64,000 bases of DNA from Tunturiibacter empetritectus (GTDB taxonomy: Bacteria > Acidobacteriota > Terriglobia > Terriglobales > Acidobacteriaceae): assembly GCF_013410875.1 (NCBI RefSeq), contig NZ_JACCCU010000001.1:868001-932000 (forward strand), read 5' to 3'. Shown one piece after another: positions 1-9,244 of this stretch. Numbering within the stretch: the stretch's first letter is position 1; every line of letters starts with the position of its first letter. Below the pieces are notes generated by a model. It ran no database searches, was not told where the DNA came from, and was given only the letters and a program-made list of their open reading frames with translations. The translations under genes were made by a program, and so were the position numbers.

Positions 1-654
1 TTCCATGAGTTTGGTCATGCGCTGCATGGGATGCTGGCGGATAGTGAGTATCCGAGCTTGTCGGGTACGTCGGTGGCGCGGGACTTTGTGGAGTTTCCGT
101 CGCAGTTCAATGAGCATTGGGCGACGTATCCGGCGGTGTTTGCGCACTATGCGAAGCACTATAAGACGGGCGCGGCGATGCCGGAGGAGTTGGCGACGAA
201 GATCAAGCGGGCCGTGGATTTCAACCAGGGCTATATGCTGACGGAGCTGGTGGCGGCGGCGGAGCTGGATATGCAGTGGCACTCGCTGCCGGTGGGCGAG
301 GGGTTGCAGGAGCCGGATGCGTTTGAGAAGGCGGCGCTGGCGAAGAAGGGATTCACGCTGGGCTATGTGCCGCCGCGGTATAGGTCGAGCTATTTTTCGC
401 ACATCTGGGGCGGGGGTTATGCGGCCGGGTACTACGCGTATCTGTGGAGCGAGATGCTGGATGATGATGCGTTCCAGTGGTTCCAGGATCATGGCGGGTT
501 GACGCGGGCGAATGGGGACCGGTTCCGGAAGATGGTGCTGTCGCGAGGGAATACGGAGGACCTGGCGAAGATGTATGAGGCGTGGCTGGGGAGTGCGCCG
601 AAGGTGGAGCCGATGCTGAAGTACCGGGGGCTGGAGAAGGCGGCGGCGAAGTAG
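1..654 (+). CDS. M3-family zinc metallopeptidase (oligopeptidase / dipeptidyl carboxypeptidase), 3' part
   Basis: The reading frame is open from base 1, so the gene begins outside the window and only the last 217 codons are seen. The first visible residues contain HEFGH, the zinc-binding and catalytic HExxH motif of M3 peptidases. About 25 residues later comes DFVEFPSQFNEHW, which carries the third zinc-ligand glutamate of the family. The tail GYAAGYYAYLWSEMLDDDAFQWF is also typical of Dcp/oligopeptidase A enzymes. These enzymes cleave short peptides or remove C-terminal dipeptides, in the cytoplasm or periplasm; the missing N-terminus prevents choosing. The stop is TAG at 652-654. Codons end mostly in G, as in other plus-strand genes here. 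Confidence 0.93.
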   Translation, partial: FHEFGHALHGMLADSEYPSLSGTSVARDFVEFPSQFNEHWATYPAVFAHYAKHYKTGAAMPEELATKIKRAVDFNQGYMLTELVAAAELDMQWHSLPVGEGLQEPDAFEKAALAKKGFTLGYVPPRYRSSYFSHIWGGGYAAGYYAYLWSEMLDDDAFQWFQDHGGLTRANGDRFRKMVLSRGNTEDLAKMYEAWLGSAPKVEPMLKYRGLEKAAAK

Positions 655-677
655 GTTTCTTCCGGGGAAAGTGCCCG

Positions 678-713
678 CTGCGCGCGGGGCGGTCACTTCG
701 TGACTTGTATACC
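678..713 (+). repeat. Dispersed repeat family E, copy 1 (GTCAC-TTC-GTGAC hairpin)
   Basis: A stretch starting CTGCGCG, then GGCGGTCACTTCGTGAC and ending GTATACC lies 24 bases after the M3 peptidase stop. A near copy lies just after the TonB receptor at 5011-5046. The core GTCAC/GTGAC can pair around a TTC loop. No T-run follows, so it is not a classical terminator. The flank of both copies also contains TTGGTCG-GAT, suggesting a longer, eroded unit. Confidence 0.7.
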
Positions 714-847
714 CCTTCGGTTGGCGCTCCCGTTGGTCGCGATCAAATATCTTCGCCGATCAACGGGAGGGCGAATGATGGGCGGGTGGCGGTGCGACGA
801 TTTTTCTTCGCAATTTTGACAACTTCAGATATGCTAATTTTCATTCC

Positions 848-897
848 AAGTTCACAAAGTAAACTGAATTTCACCTGTATCGAAGTTTAAGTTCACA
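848..897. promoter_or_regulatory. AT-rich upstream region of the TonB receptor with two AAGTTCACA boxes
   Basis: Within the 370-base gap between the peptidase and the receptor, about 800-900 is much more AT-rich than its surroundings. The nonamer AAGTTCACA occurs twice in direct orientation, at 848-856 and 889-897, 41 bases apart, which is close to four helical turns. A TTGACA hexamer at 816-821 has no convincing -10 partner. A regulator-binding role is inferred from spacing only. No gene is seen in the gap. Confidence 0.35.
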
Positions 898-1024
898 GTT
901 GCCTGGGTGTCGTCACCGCGGGTTCGCGGCGCTGCATCGCTGCATAGGTGTCTTTGCTGATCGGTCATTTTCAGGCAAAAAACTTGTTTTGGTTCAAGCT
1001 GCATTACTTCAGGAGCCAGAGATT

Positions 1025-4000
1025 ATGACGAAGCGTTCGCGTTTTTTCTTCCTCGTTGTTGTTTGCCAGATGGCTTGTCTGCTTCTGGTTTGTCCTGTGT
1101 TTGGGCAGCAGACGCTTGGCGGCCTGACGGGGGTGGTGACCGATGCTCAGGGTGGAATTCTGCCTGGGACCGTGGTGACGGTGGTGGGGGATCAGACGGG
1201 TTTGACGCGGACCCAGACCGCGGGGAGCAATGGGTTTTATGACTTTGCGAATCTGCCGATTGGGACTTATACGCTTTCGTTTACGAAGGAAGGGTTTCAG
1301 ACGCAGAAGATGAGCACGGTTCCTGTGCAGAGCGACCGCACGGGGACGGTGAATGCGAGTTTGAGCGTGGGCGCGGTGAATACGGTGGTGAGCGTGGATG
1401 CGGTGCCGTTGCTGAACGCGGTGGACACGACGAATGGGTACATTCTGGATAAGGCGCAGATCGAGTCGATACCGCAGCCTACGGGGAGTTTTACGGGGCT
1501 GGCGATTCTGTCGCCGGGGGTGAATGCGGAGCTGCCGGGTGGGACGGGGGCTCAGTCGGGGTTGGGAAATCTGCCGATCTGGGCGAATGGGCAACGGGAT
1601 ACGAGCAATAGTTTTTCGATTAACGGCGTGGATGCGAGCAGTCTTTTTAATGGGAAGAGTACGAGCCAGGTTGGTTCGCAGCGGGTAGTTAATAGTACTG
1701 GCGCCTCGACCACGCAAGGCGGCGCGGGGGTGATTCAGACGGTCGCCTCGGTTTATCTTTCGATCGGGAACGCGATTCCGACGCCGGCTCCGGAGTCGAT
1801 CCAGGAGGTTCGGGTGAATGCGTCGATGTATGACGCGCAACAGGGTTCTACCTCCGGGGCGCACATCGATGTGAATACTGCTTCGGGCACCAACTCGTAT
1901 CACGGTACGGCGTATGGGCGTCGTGGAACGAACTGGATCAATGCGGCGCCGTTCTTCTTGAAGAATAATCCGCTGCTTGCGAATGATCGGAAGGATGAGA
2001 ATCCGGAACTGCATCGCTATATTGCAGGGGGCACTTTTGGCGGTCCGATAATCAAGAACAAGCTGTTTGGCTTTGTATCGTATCAGCACCTGCAGGTGTC
2101 GGATTCGGAGATTGGCGATAACTTTATCAATGTGCCGGTGGGCTTGTCGGATAACAATCGCGATGCTGCGGGTTTTGCAAATATGGTGAACAACAGCTTC
2201 TGCACGGCCGACCAGGCAAACGCTGGTGACTGTACGCAGCTCACTGGCTCGGTCATTGATAAGACTGCGCTGGCTCTGTTCAACTCGCCTTCGCTTCCTG
2301 GTGAGCCGGGCAAGTGGCTTGTGCCGAATGACACGGGATCGTCGGGCATGTCGGCCTCGCATCCTTACAACGCTTTTCTTCCGGGGACTGGCCGATTCAA
2401 GGCGGATATGGCGGTGGCCAATCTTGACTACAACATCTCAAGCAGAGACACACTGGCGCTGAAGTACTTCTATCAGCACGATCCGACGCTTGCTCCTTAT
2501 GCGTACTCCAGTGTTCCGGGATTTACCGAACACCTCGACTCGGGCGCACAGGTTTTTTCGATCATCAACACCTATCTAGTGAAGTCGAACCTGAGTACGA
2601 CGGAGAGCTTAGGGTTTCTTCGCGAGAAGACGTGGGTGGATAATGAGCAGCCTTTCGGGCCGAGTGCAATTCCCGGAGGTTCGCAGGGTACGGTTTCGAT
2701 CAATGAGTTTGGATCGAATTACTTTCCCGGCGTGTCGATTGTGAATGTGCTGGGCAGCGCTCAGAGCCAGTATGGCCTGGTGAGCACGGGGATCCTAAAC
2801 ATTGGTCCCAATGCGGAGGGGCAGGCACCGAACACGGGTGCCTTCCAGAATCGCTGGCAGCCTTCCGGCAACGCTATCTGGACGCTGGGCAAGCACACGG
2901 TCACGTTTGGAACGAGCTATAGCTACACGCAGTTGAACACGATCGACAAGCGTACCGGCACCGGCACGGTCGCGACCGACGATTTGAGCGCCTATGCGCA
3001 GGGGTATGTGACGCCGGGCAGCTCTTCGACGTCGTTTTATGTAAGCTCGTTTTTGCAGGGCGATGCGAGCCGTTACTACCGGGCGAACCAGGTGGGAAGT
3101 TATGTGCAGGATAAGTTTCAATTTACGCCTACGCTCTCGATTACCGCAGGGGTGCGCTACGACTGGAACGGCGGCCTGACGGAGAAGAACGGACGGATCT
3201 TCAACTTCGACCCAACGCTTTACAGCTACAACGAGGCGTCAGATACGATCGTCAATCCGGGCTTCATTATTGCGAGCAATAACAAGAACGGGACCACTGG
3301 CGTGAGCCCGACGACACTGACGGGCCGTCAGTGGGGAGTTGGTCCGCGGTTGGGCGCGGCGTGGCAGCCGGAGAAGTTTGCGGGGAAGGTGGTAGTGCGT
3401 TCGGGCTTCGGGATGTACTACGACCGCGGCGAACTATTTAGCTACTTCTCGCCTGGCTATGCGATCGGAACCGTCACTGGCGGGCCTTTCGGGGTGAATC
3501 AGCAGCTTCCGTTTGTGACGGCACAGAGCTGCCCGGTGCAAAGCCTTTACAGCTACTACATTCCGACCTGCGGCGGCGGCGGCGGCATCTCCCCACCGGT
3601 CACTGCGCCGACGGCGGCTACGGGCAACCTGGCGAATCCTTACACGAATGTTCAGAATGCTCCTCCGACGAACCCGAAGTCTTCGGATCTGAGCAACTAC
3701 CTGCCGAATATTGCGAGCATCAGCAATGGCGGGCAGCCGATCTCGTTGGGCGTCTACGATCGCGCGAACAAGCTGCCTTATACGTTCAACTACACGCTCG
3801 ATATTCAGTGGCAGCCACGCAATGACCTTGCGATCACGCTGGGCTACGTGGGTAATCTGGGGCGGCATCAGGTGATTCCGGTTCCGTTCAACCAGCCCGG
3901 GATTGCATCGCCAAGCGCCACGATTCATGGGGAGAAGTATTCCTATGGCTATAACGTCGGCGGCGCCAATTTGCCGGACGGAAGCGGCTATGATTTCGAC

Positions 4001-4984
4001 TACGAGGGCGGCAACATCGATCATCGCGTTCCTTACATCGGATATGCGGCAGAGTCGATCTCATACAAGGCGGCGGGCGTGGATGCCTACAATGCACTGA
4101 CGGCACATGTTGAGAAGCGCATGAGCCACGGGGTCCAGGTGGCTGCCTCTTACACGTACTCCCATGCGCTGGACGAACAGAGCGGGCTGGGCCTGTTCTA
4201 TAACGGCAACAACCCGGTGAACCTGCGCGACGGATATGCTTCGGCCGACTTTGATCGCACACATGTCATCAACTTCAACTACGTCTACAGGCTGCCGGAC
4301 TTCGTTCACAGCCACAATGTTGAGAGCTATTTCACGAACGGCTGGTCGCTGGTGGGACTGACGATTCTACAGAGTGGTCAACCGTATAGCGTGATCGACT
4401 TCAGCGGCGCCGTGGGTAGCATCTATTACGGAGTCAGCAACGGCATTACGAATCCGATTGTTCCGCTGGCTGCCGGCTGCACGGCGAAGAATGCCACGAC
4501 GGGCCATTCGGGTGCGTTCGAAACTGCTGGTAACGAATCTATCCCTGCGCTCAAGGCCTCGTGCTTCACGATTCCTGTGCTGCAGGCAGGTGGACTGAGC
4601 GGCGCGGTTCCTACCTCAGATCCTTATGAGACCGGCTTTACCACTGGTCAGCGAAACATCTTCCGCCAGGCTTTCCAGAAGCGTGCGGATGCTTCTCTGA
4701 TGAAGGTGACGAAGTTCTCGGAGCGATACAGCCTCACGTATACGTTCGATGTTTATAACCTGACGAATACGAGCAGCTTCGATGTGCCGGGTAACGAGGT
4801 GGCGCAGAACGTAAACTACAACGGCTTCCCGCAGGCTGGAACGCCAGTTCTGCCGACCGGCTGCAATACAACGCCTCCCCCAAACACCGGGAGTTTTTAT
4901 AACTGTCCAAGTGGGCTGGGTACTGTGACGCATACGATTGGAAGTCCGCGACAGATACAGATGGCGCTGCGGTTTTTATTTTAG
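1025..4984 (+). CDS. TonB-dependent receptor, Oar-like, with carboxypeptidase-regulatory N-terminal domain
   Basis: A 1319-residue outer-membrane receptor. The start is the ATG at 1025 because AGGAG at 1011-1015 sits nine bases upstream and a signal peptide follows at once (residues 1-28, hydrophobic core FFFLVVVCQMACLLLVCPVFG). Residues about 29-120 are a CarboxypepD_reg-like beta-sandwich (GGLTGVVTDAQGGILPGT, ending YTLSFTKEGF). A plug-like segment follows with SIQEVRVNASMYDAQQGS, then a long beta-barrel rich in Y/N/G. The chain ends IQMALRFLF, with the terminal phenylalanine expected for outer-membrane insertion. Such receptors are abundant in Acidobacteria and Bacteroidetes and are thought to import oligosaccharides or other large substrates. 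No TonB/ExbBD or substrate enzyme is adjacent, so the ligand is unknown. Confidence 0.93.
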   Translation: MTKRSRFFFLVVVCQMACLLLVCPVFGQQTLGGLTGVVTDAQGGILPGTVVTVVGDQTGLTRTQTAGSNGFYDFANLPIGTYTLSFTKEGFQTQKMSTVPVQSDRTGTVNASLSVGAVNTVVSVDAVPLLNAVDTTNGYILDKAQIESIPQPTGSFTGLAILSPGVNAELPGGTGAQSGLGNLPIWANGQRDTSNSFSINGVDASSLFNGKSTSQVGSQRVVNSTGASTTQGGAGVIQTVASVYLSIGNAIPTPAPESIQEVRVNASMYDAQQGSTSGAHIDVNTASGTNSYHGTAYGRRGTNWINAAPFFLKNNPLLANDRKDENPELHRYIAGGTFGGPIIKNKLFGFVSYQHLQVSDSEIGDNFINVPVGLSDNNRDAAGFANMVNNSFCTADQANAGDCTQLTGSVIDKTALALFNSPSLPGEPGKWLVPNDTGSSGMSASHPYNAFLPGTGRFKADMAVANLDYNISSRDTLALKYFYQHDPTLAPYAYSSVPGFTEHLDSGAQVFSIINTYLVKSNLSTTESLGFLREKTWVDNEQPFGPSAIPGGSQGTVSINEFGSNYFPGVSIVNVLGSAQSQYGLVSTGILNIGPNAEGQAPNTGAFQNRWQPSGNAIWTLGKHTVTFGTSYSYTQLNTIDKRTGTGTVATDDLSAYAQGYVTPGSSSTSFYVSSFLQGDASRYYRANQVGSYVQDKFQFTPTLSITAGVRYDWNGGLTEKNGRIFNFDPTLYSYNEASDTIVNPGFIIASNNKNGTTGVSPTTLTGRQWGVGPRLGAAWQPEKFAGKVVVRSGFGMYYDRGELFSYFSPGYAIGTVTGGPFGVNQQLPFVTAQSCPVQSLYSYYIPTCGGGGGISPPVTAPTAATGNLANPYTNVQNAPPTNPKSSDLSNYLPNIASISNGGQPISLGVYDRANKLPYTFNYTLDIQWQPRNDLAITLGYVGNLGRHQVIPVPFNQPGIASPSATIHGEKYSYGYNVGGANLPDGSGYDFDYEGGNIDHRVPYIGYAAESISYKAAGVDAYNALTAHVEKRMSHGVQVAASYTYSHALDEQSGLGLFYNGNNPVNLRDGYASADFDRTHVINFNYVYRLPDFVHSHNVESYFTNGWSLVGLTILQSGQPYSVIDFSGAVGSIYYGVSNGITNPIVPLAAGCTAKNATTGHSGAFETAGNESIPALKASCFTIPVLQAGGLSGAVPTSDPYETGFTTGQRNIFRQAFQKRADASLMKVTKFSERYSLTYTFDVYNLTNTSSFDVPGNEVAQNVNYNGFPQAGTPVLPTGCNTTPPPNTGSFYNCPSGLGTVTHTIGSPRQIQMALRFLF

Positions 4985-5010
4985 GAAGGCTGTCCTGCCG
5001 GACGGGCTCC

Positions 5011-5046
5011 CTGCGCGGGAGGCGGTCACTTCGTGACGCGTATACC
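5011..5046 (+). repeat. Dispersed repeat family E, copy 2
   Basis: The second copy of the unit at 678-713, starting CTGCGCGGG and carrying GGCGGTCACTTCGTGAC and GTATACC. It lies 26 bases after the receptor stop, in the 130-base gap before the convergent eutC. Both copies follow plus-strand genes and share orientation. Confidence 0.7.
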
Positions 5047-5114
5047 TTGTCTTGGTGGAAGTGCTGCAATGGCCCTCCCTTTGGTCGGGATGAGCGGGGC
5101 TGCGCTACTGCCTT

Positions 5115-5906
5115 TCAGGGATTCAGTTGGGGCTGGGTGATCTCTTTCAGGGCGGTGCCGGTTAGCTGCAGACGATTGGCTTCGGCGCAGTAGAAGGCTA
5201 TGCGGGTGGCAGCGGTAGCGTAGTCTAAGCCGGCGGTGTGGATGTTGGAGATGCAGTTGCGGTCGGCGTCGGTACGGCCGGGGGCGGGGTTCCAGGTGAG
5301 GTAGGCGCCGAGGGAGTCGGGGGAGCTGAGGCCGGGGCGCTCGCCGATAAGGATGAGAGAGAGACGGGCGTGGAGGAGGGAGCCGATGTGGTCGGCGATG
5401 GCTACGCGGGCTTGCGTGGCGATGCAGATTGGGCCGAGGGTTTGGTTTGGCGGAAGAGCGGGGAGGAGCGCGGCGAGGAGGGGGAGGGCGTGGCGCTCGA
5501 CTGCGGTGGCGGAGAGGCCATCGGCCAAAACGATGACTATGTCGCAGGGGGACGGGTGGAGGAGAGCGGCGGAGGCCGGGGTCAGGGTGCGGCCGAGGTC
5601 GGGGCGCCGGAGGTAGGTGGTGCGATTGGGGGCGGCGCTGGCGAGGGTGAGGATTGGGGCGGCCAGGGAGGGGAGTTCGTAGCGCAGGCGCTGGGCGAGG
5701 AGTTCGGGGTCGAGCGCGGCGTGGACGGCGTCGCGGGCCTGGGCGTGGGCTAGCTGGAAGTCGAGGATCTCTGTGGTGGCGAGACTGACGCCGGTGCGAC
5801 GGAGGGCGACGCGGGCCGGGGTGTAGCTGCGCAGGGTGGTGGCTGGCGTGGTGGCCGACGTGGCGTGGCGATCTATCTCAGGTTCGTTGCTATCGTGATT
5901 GGGCAT
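5115..5906 (-). CDS. eutC: Ethanolamine ammonia-lyase light (small) subunit EutC
   Basis: The 263-residue protein carries the family's conserved blocks: RVALRRTGVSLATTEILDF, then LAHAQARDAVH, the middle block DIVIVLADGLSATAVERHA, and the C-terminal NCISNIHTAGLDYATAA. EutC pairs with EutB to form the adenosylcobalamin-dependent enzyme that splits ethanolamine into acetaldehyde and ammonia. The start is taken at the ATG at 5906 (MPNHDSNEPE), because upstream codons in the open frame look non-coding; no strong ribosome site is visible. Oddly, eutB is not adjacent: it lies at 9518-10894 on the same strand, beyond two plus-strand genes. No eut shell, EutA or EutE genes are in the window. Confidence 0.93.
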   Translation of the reverse strand: MPNHDSNEPEIDRHATSATTPATTLRSYTPARVALRRTGVSLATTEILDFQLAHAQARDAVHAALDPELLAQRLRYELPSLAAPILTLASAAPNRTTYLRRPDLGRTLTPASAALLHPSPCDIVIVLADGLSATAVERHALPLLAALLPALPPNQTLGPICIATQARVAIADHIGSLLHARLSLILIGERPGLSSPDSLGAYLTWNPAPGRTDADRNCISNIHTAGLDYATAATRIAFYCAEANRLQLTGTALKEITQPQLNP

Positions 5907-6030
5907 GATGGATTGTGATCCGGAGGGTGGGATGCTGGGTTGTTTGATTTGCTTTGAGGGTTGGAATTTTATGGTGCTTTGTTCGTGAGTGGGTTTGGGA
6001 GAAAGGCGGTTCGCGCCTGGCCGACGCGAA

Positions 6031-6078
6031 TACCCCACCCTATCGCGATGAGACTGCGAAAGGATGGGGCACCCGGTG
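6031..6078 (+). repeat. Dispersed repeat family D, copy 1
   Basis: The sequence TACCCCACCCTATCGC, a short loop, then GCGAAAGGATGGGGCACCCG matches elements at 9384-9440 and 40439-40498. The arms can pair imperfectly. It lies in the 308-base divergent gap between eutC and the ABC exporter; no gene is seen there. With the copy at 9384-9440 it brackets the ABC-PLD gene pair in direct orientation. Confidence 0.65.
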
Positions 6079-6214
6079 GTGGATGGTTTGTGAAGTGGCG
6101 GAGTTGCTGGTAGATGTTGCCGGTGTACGGATGGAAGGCTTGTGCCGTTGAGTTTGGTGTTCCGGTAGGATGTTTGTCTGCATCGAGGTTGAGGAAAAGG
6201 AACGGCGCCTTCTT

Positions 6215-8005
6215 ATGTTGCGGTTTATTGGCAGTCTAATTCGGCCTTATCGCGGCACGCTGGTGGGGATCTTTCTGGCGATGCTGGTGGAGACGGTGAT
6301 GAGTCTTGCGACGCCGTGGCCGCTGAAGATCATTCTGGATAATGTGGTGGGCGATCATAAGATGGCTCCTTGGCTGCACCGGCTGATTGGGCCGCTGCTG
6401 GAGAGTGGATCACGACTGCATGTGGCGGCGCTGGCGGCGTTGGCGTTTGTGGTGATTTCGCTGTTGGGTGCGGTGGCTTCTTATATCGACAACTACTATA
6501 CGGAGAGTGTGGGCCAGTGGGTGGCGCATGATCTGCGGATGAAGATGTATGAGCATCTGCAGCGGCTTTCGCTGGGGTACTACAACACGCATGCCACGGG
6601 AACGATTCTGAGCACGATTACGGCGGATATCCAGACGATTGAGGGTTTTGCTTCGTCTTCGACGCTGAACATTCTGGTGGATCTGCTGACGATTGTCTGC
6701 ATGCTGGGGTTGATGTTCTGGCTGAACTGGGACTTCACATTGATTGCTGTGGGGGTGACGCCGTTTCTGCTGCTGTTTGTTTCGCGGTTCAAGAAGGCGG
6801 TGAAGAGGGCGACGCATGAGGTTCGGAAGGAGCAGAGCGAGATTGTGGCGGTGGTGCAGCAGGGGCTGGAGTCGATCCAGGCGGTGAAGGCGTTTGGGCA
6901 GGAGGAGACGGAGCAGGCGCAGTTGAAGCTGGTGAGCCAGGCGACGGTGAGCGCGGCGTTGAAGGCGAGGAGCGTGAAGGCGCTGCTGTCGCCGGTGGTG
7001 ACGATTACGGTGGCGTTGTGCACGGCGGTGGTGCTATGGCGCGGGGCGGCGTTGATTCTGGCGAAGACGATGACGGTGGGAGAACTGACGGTGTATCTGG
7101 CTTACCTGGCGAAGTTCTTCAAGCCGGTGAAGGACCTGGCGACGACGACGAATGCGGTGGCGCAGGCGGCGGTGGGGGCGGAGCGGATTCGGGAGATTCT
7201 GGAGACGGACACGATTATTCCGGAGAAAGAGGATGGGCTTGCGCCGGAGACGGTGGCGGGGGCGATTGAGTTTGAGCATGCGGCGTTTGGGTATGATCCG
7301 GAGACTCCGATTTTGACGGATGTGAGCTTCAAGATTGGGGCCGGGCAGTTTGTCGGGATTGTGGGGCCGACTGGGAGTGGGAAGTCGACGGTGGTGAGTT
7401 TGATTCCGCGGTTTTACGATGTGCAGTCGGGGGTGGTGAAGATTGATGGTGAGGATGTGCGGGGGTACAAGTTGAAGTCGCTACGCGACAAGATTGGGTA
7501 TGTGCTGCAGGACACCGTACTGTTTCGCGGGACGATCTCAGAGAATATTGCGTTTGGGCGTCCAGCGGCTACGAAGGAAGAGGTGATTGCGGCGGCTAAG
7601 CTGGCGAATGCGGATGAGTTTATTGCGAAGATGCCGCGGGGGTACGAGACGATGGTGGGGGAGCGGGGATCGACGCTGTCGGGCGGGCAGAGGCAGAGGA
7701 TTGGGATTGCGCGGGTGATGGTAAGGAATAGCCCGATTCTGTTGCTGGATGAGCCGACGGCGGCGCTGGACAGCGAGTCGGAGAAGCTGGTGATCGATGC
7801 GCTGGAAAAGTTGATGGAGGGAAGGACGGTGATTGCGATCGCTCATCGGTTGAGTACGATTCGGGATGCGAATCAGATTATTGTGATCGACGGCGGTGTG
7901 GTGGCGGAGAATGGGACGCATGAGGAGTTGATGGCGGTGAATGGGATCTATGCGGCGCTGCATCGGACGCAGTTCGACGGAGGGCTGGACAAGGTGACGG
8001 CTTAG
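6215..8005 (+). CDS. ABC exporter, fused permease and ATPase (MsbA/lipid-drug type)
   Basis: A 596-residue half-transporter. Residues about 1-300 form the type-I exporter membrane domain with several hydrophobic helices. The C-terminal ATPase has Walker A GPTGSGKST (about 383), signature LSGGQRQRIGIARVM (about 488), Walker B ILLLDEPTAALDSES (about 508) and the H-loop histidine in AIAHRLST (about 542). It would act as a homodimer in the inner membrane, exporting a lipid, peptide or drug. An ATG at 6170 in the same frame would add 15 polar residues. I chose 6215 because MLRFIGSLIRPY is the usual family start and AAGGA lies 13 bases upstream. It is followed 82 bases later by a PLD-family gene on the same strand, hinting at a membrane-lipid role. 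Confidence 0.9.
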   Translation: MLRFIGSLIRPYRGTLVGIFLAMLVETVMSLATPWPLKIILDNVVGDHKMAPWLHRLIGPLLESGSRLHVAALAALAFVVISLLGAVASYIDNYYTESVGQWVAHDLRMKMYEHLQRLSLGYYNTHATGTILSTITADIQTIEGFASSSTLNILVDLLTIVCMLGLMFWLNWDFTLIAVGVTPFLLLFVSRFKKAVKRATHEVRKEQSEIVAVVQQGLESIQAVKAFGQEETEQAQLKLVSQATVSAALKARSVKALLSPVVTITVALCTAVVLWRGAALILAKTMTVGELTVYLAYLAKFFKPVKDLATTTNAVAQAAVGAERIREILETDTIIPEKEDGLAPETVAGAIEFEHAAFGYDPETPILTDVSFKIGAGQFVGIVGPTGSGKSTVVSLIPRFYDVQSGVVKIDGEDVRGYKLKSLRDKIGYVLQDTVLFRGTISENIAFGRPAATKEEVIAAAKLANADEFIAKMPRGYETMVGERGSTLSGGQRQRIGIARVMVRNSPILLLDEPTAALDSESEKLVIDALEKLMEGRTVIAIAHRLSTIRDANQIIVIDGGVVAENGTHEELMAVNGIYAALHRTQFDGGLDKVTA

Positions 8006-8087
8006 GACGGACAGTTGTGTTGAGCGGTGAAAGGCTGTAGAAGAGATCAACGCCGGTTCCTGAAATTAGCAGTTGAGGGAAGAGACT

Positions 8088-9092
8088 ATGTCGCGCTCAG
8101 TGATTGTTTTACCTGATGATTCTGCTCAACCGATTCTGGACGCTATTCATGGGGCGAAGGAGTCGATCCGGGTAAAGATGTTTGTGTTTTCGGATCCGAC
8201 TTTGTTGCAGGCTGTGATGGAGGCACATCAGCGTGGGGTGAACGTGCGGGTGATGCTGAACCCGGAGAGGCGGGATGGGGAGAAGGAGAATGGCCAGTCG
8301 CGGATTGCGTTGACGGACGCGGGGATCGAGGTGCTGGATAGCAATCCGTGCTTCGACCTGACGCATGAGAAGTCGATGGTGATCGATGACCGGATGGCGT
8401 TTGTGGAGTCGCTGAACTGGGAGACGAAGAATCTTACCGAGACGCGGGACTATGCGATTGTGACGACGCATAAGCACGAGGTGGAAGAGATTATGGAGTG
8501 CTTCGACGCGGACTGGAAGCGGGAGCACTTCAATGCGGGGGAGCACTCGCATCTGATCTGGTGTATCGGCAATGGGCGGCAGCGGCTGGGGCAGTTGATC
8601 GATGAGGCGAAGGAGTCGCTGTGGCTGCAGAATGAGCGGTACCAGGATCCGACGATCATTGAACACCTGGTGAGGGCGAATCAGCGGGGGGTGAAGGTTC
8701 ATATTATGGCGCGGCCGCCGCACAAACTGAAGAAAGACAAGTTGATTGAGGGGGTGAGCGGGCTTCGGGTGCTCGAAGATATTGGTGTGAAGATCCACAA
8801 GCTGAAGCATATTAAGTTGCATGCGAAGTTGTTGCTGGCGGATGATGCGCGGGCCATTATTGGGTCGATCAATCTTGCGCCGGGGAGCTTCGACAGCCGG
8901 CGGGAGCTGGCGATCGAGGTGCGGGATGAGCACATTATTGAGCGGTTACTCAAGACGGTTCGGCATGATTGGGAGAACTCGAAGCGGCTGGATTTGAGTG
9001 ATGCGGGGCTGCTGGCGGAGTTGGGGCAGTACGATCCTAATGTTGCGGAGGATCTGGCGCTGGAGACGCACAAGGGTGGTAAGAAGTGCTGA
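8088..9092 (+). CDS. Phospholipase-D superfamily protein (cardiolipin-synthase-like, two HKD motifs)
   Basis: A 334-residue protein with both HxKxxxxD motifs of the PLD superfamily: HEKSMVIDDRMAFVESLN (about residue 92) and HAKLLLADDARAIIGSIN (about residue 244). Each is followed by a GS/ES-x-N segment. The two motifs together form one active site that works through a phospho-histidine intermediate, as in cardiolipin synthases and bacterial PLDs. No transmembrane helices or signal peptide precede the catalytic region, unlike canonical Cls, so it is probably cytosolic or peripheral. The start is the ATG at 8088 with GAGGGAAGAG just upstream; an in-frame TTG at 8073 is less likely. The substrate is not predictable. 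Confidence 0.87.
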   Translation: MSRSVIVLPDDSAQPILDAIHGAKESIRVKMFVFSDPTLLQAVMEAHQRGVNVRVMLNPERRDGEKENGQSRIALTDAGIEVLDSNPCFDLTHEKSMVIDDRMAFVESLNWETKNLTETRDYAIVTTHKHEVEEIMECFDADWKREHFNAGEHSHLIWCIGNGRQRLGQLIDEAKESLWLQNERYQDPTIIEHLVRANQRGVKVHIMARPPHKLKKDKLIEGVSGLRVLEDIGVKIHKLKHIKLHAKLLLADDARAIIGSINLAPGSFDSRRELAIEVRDEHIIERLLKTVRHDWENSKRLDLSDAGLLAELGQYDPNVAEDLALETHKGGKKC

Positions 9093-9185
9093 GGGTTCGC
9101 GCCTTCGCGCGTGTGCCCACATCTTAAAATCGAGATTGGGGCACTCGGTAGTTTTGCCTTCCTGGAAGATCCAAGTGGCGTGAGC

Positions 9186-9244
9186 GAAATGCGGGGGTCT
9201 CTCCACTGCGGCGGCAAAGTGCGCCGCCTTCGGTCGAGATGACG
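9186..9244 (+). repeat. Composite repeat family A, copy 1
   Basis: Begins GAAATGCGGGGGTCTCTC, contains CCACTGCG, then inverted arms GCGGCG/CGCCGC, and ends CTTCGGTCGAGATGACG. The same outer sequence with different inner arms recurs at about 40544-40610, 41793-41861, 48298-48363 and 52665-52727. The outer parts are conserved while the stem changes but keeps pairing, as expected for a structured element. Confidence 0.8.

Noticed and set aside
816..838. Sigma-70 promoter built on TTGACA upstream of the TonB receptor
   Set aside because: No acceptable -10 hexamer lies 16-18 bases downstream.
1004..2362. 452-codon open frame on the minus strand within the TonB receptor gene
   Set aside because: It is antisense to a well-supported receptor. 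Its arginine/histidine-rich translation has no domain and reflects high GC content.
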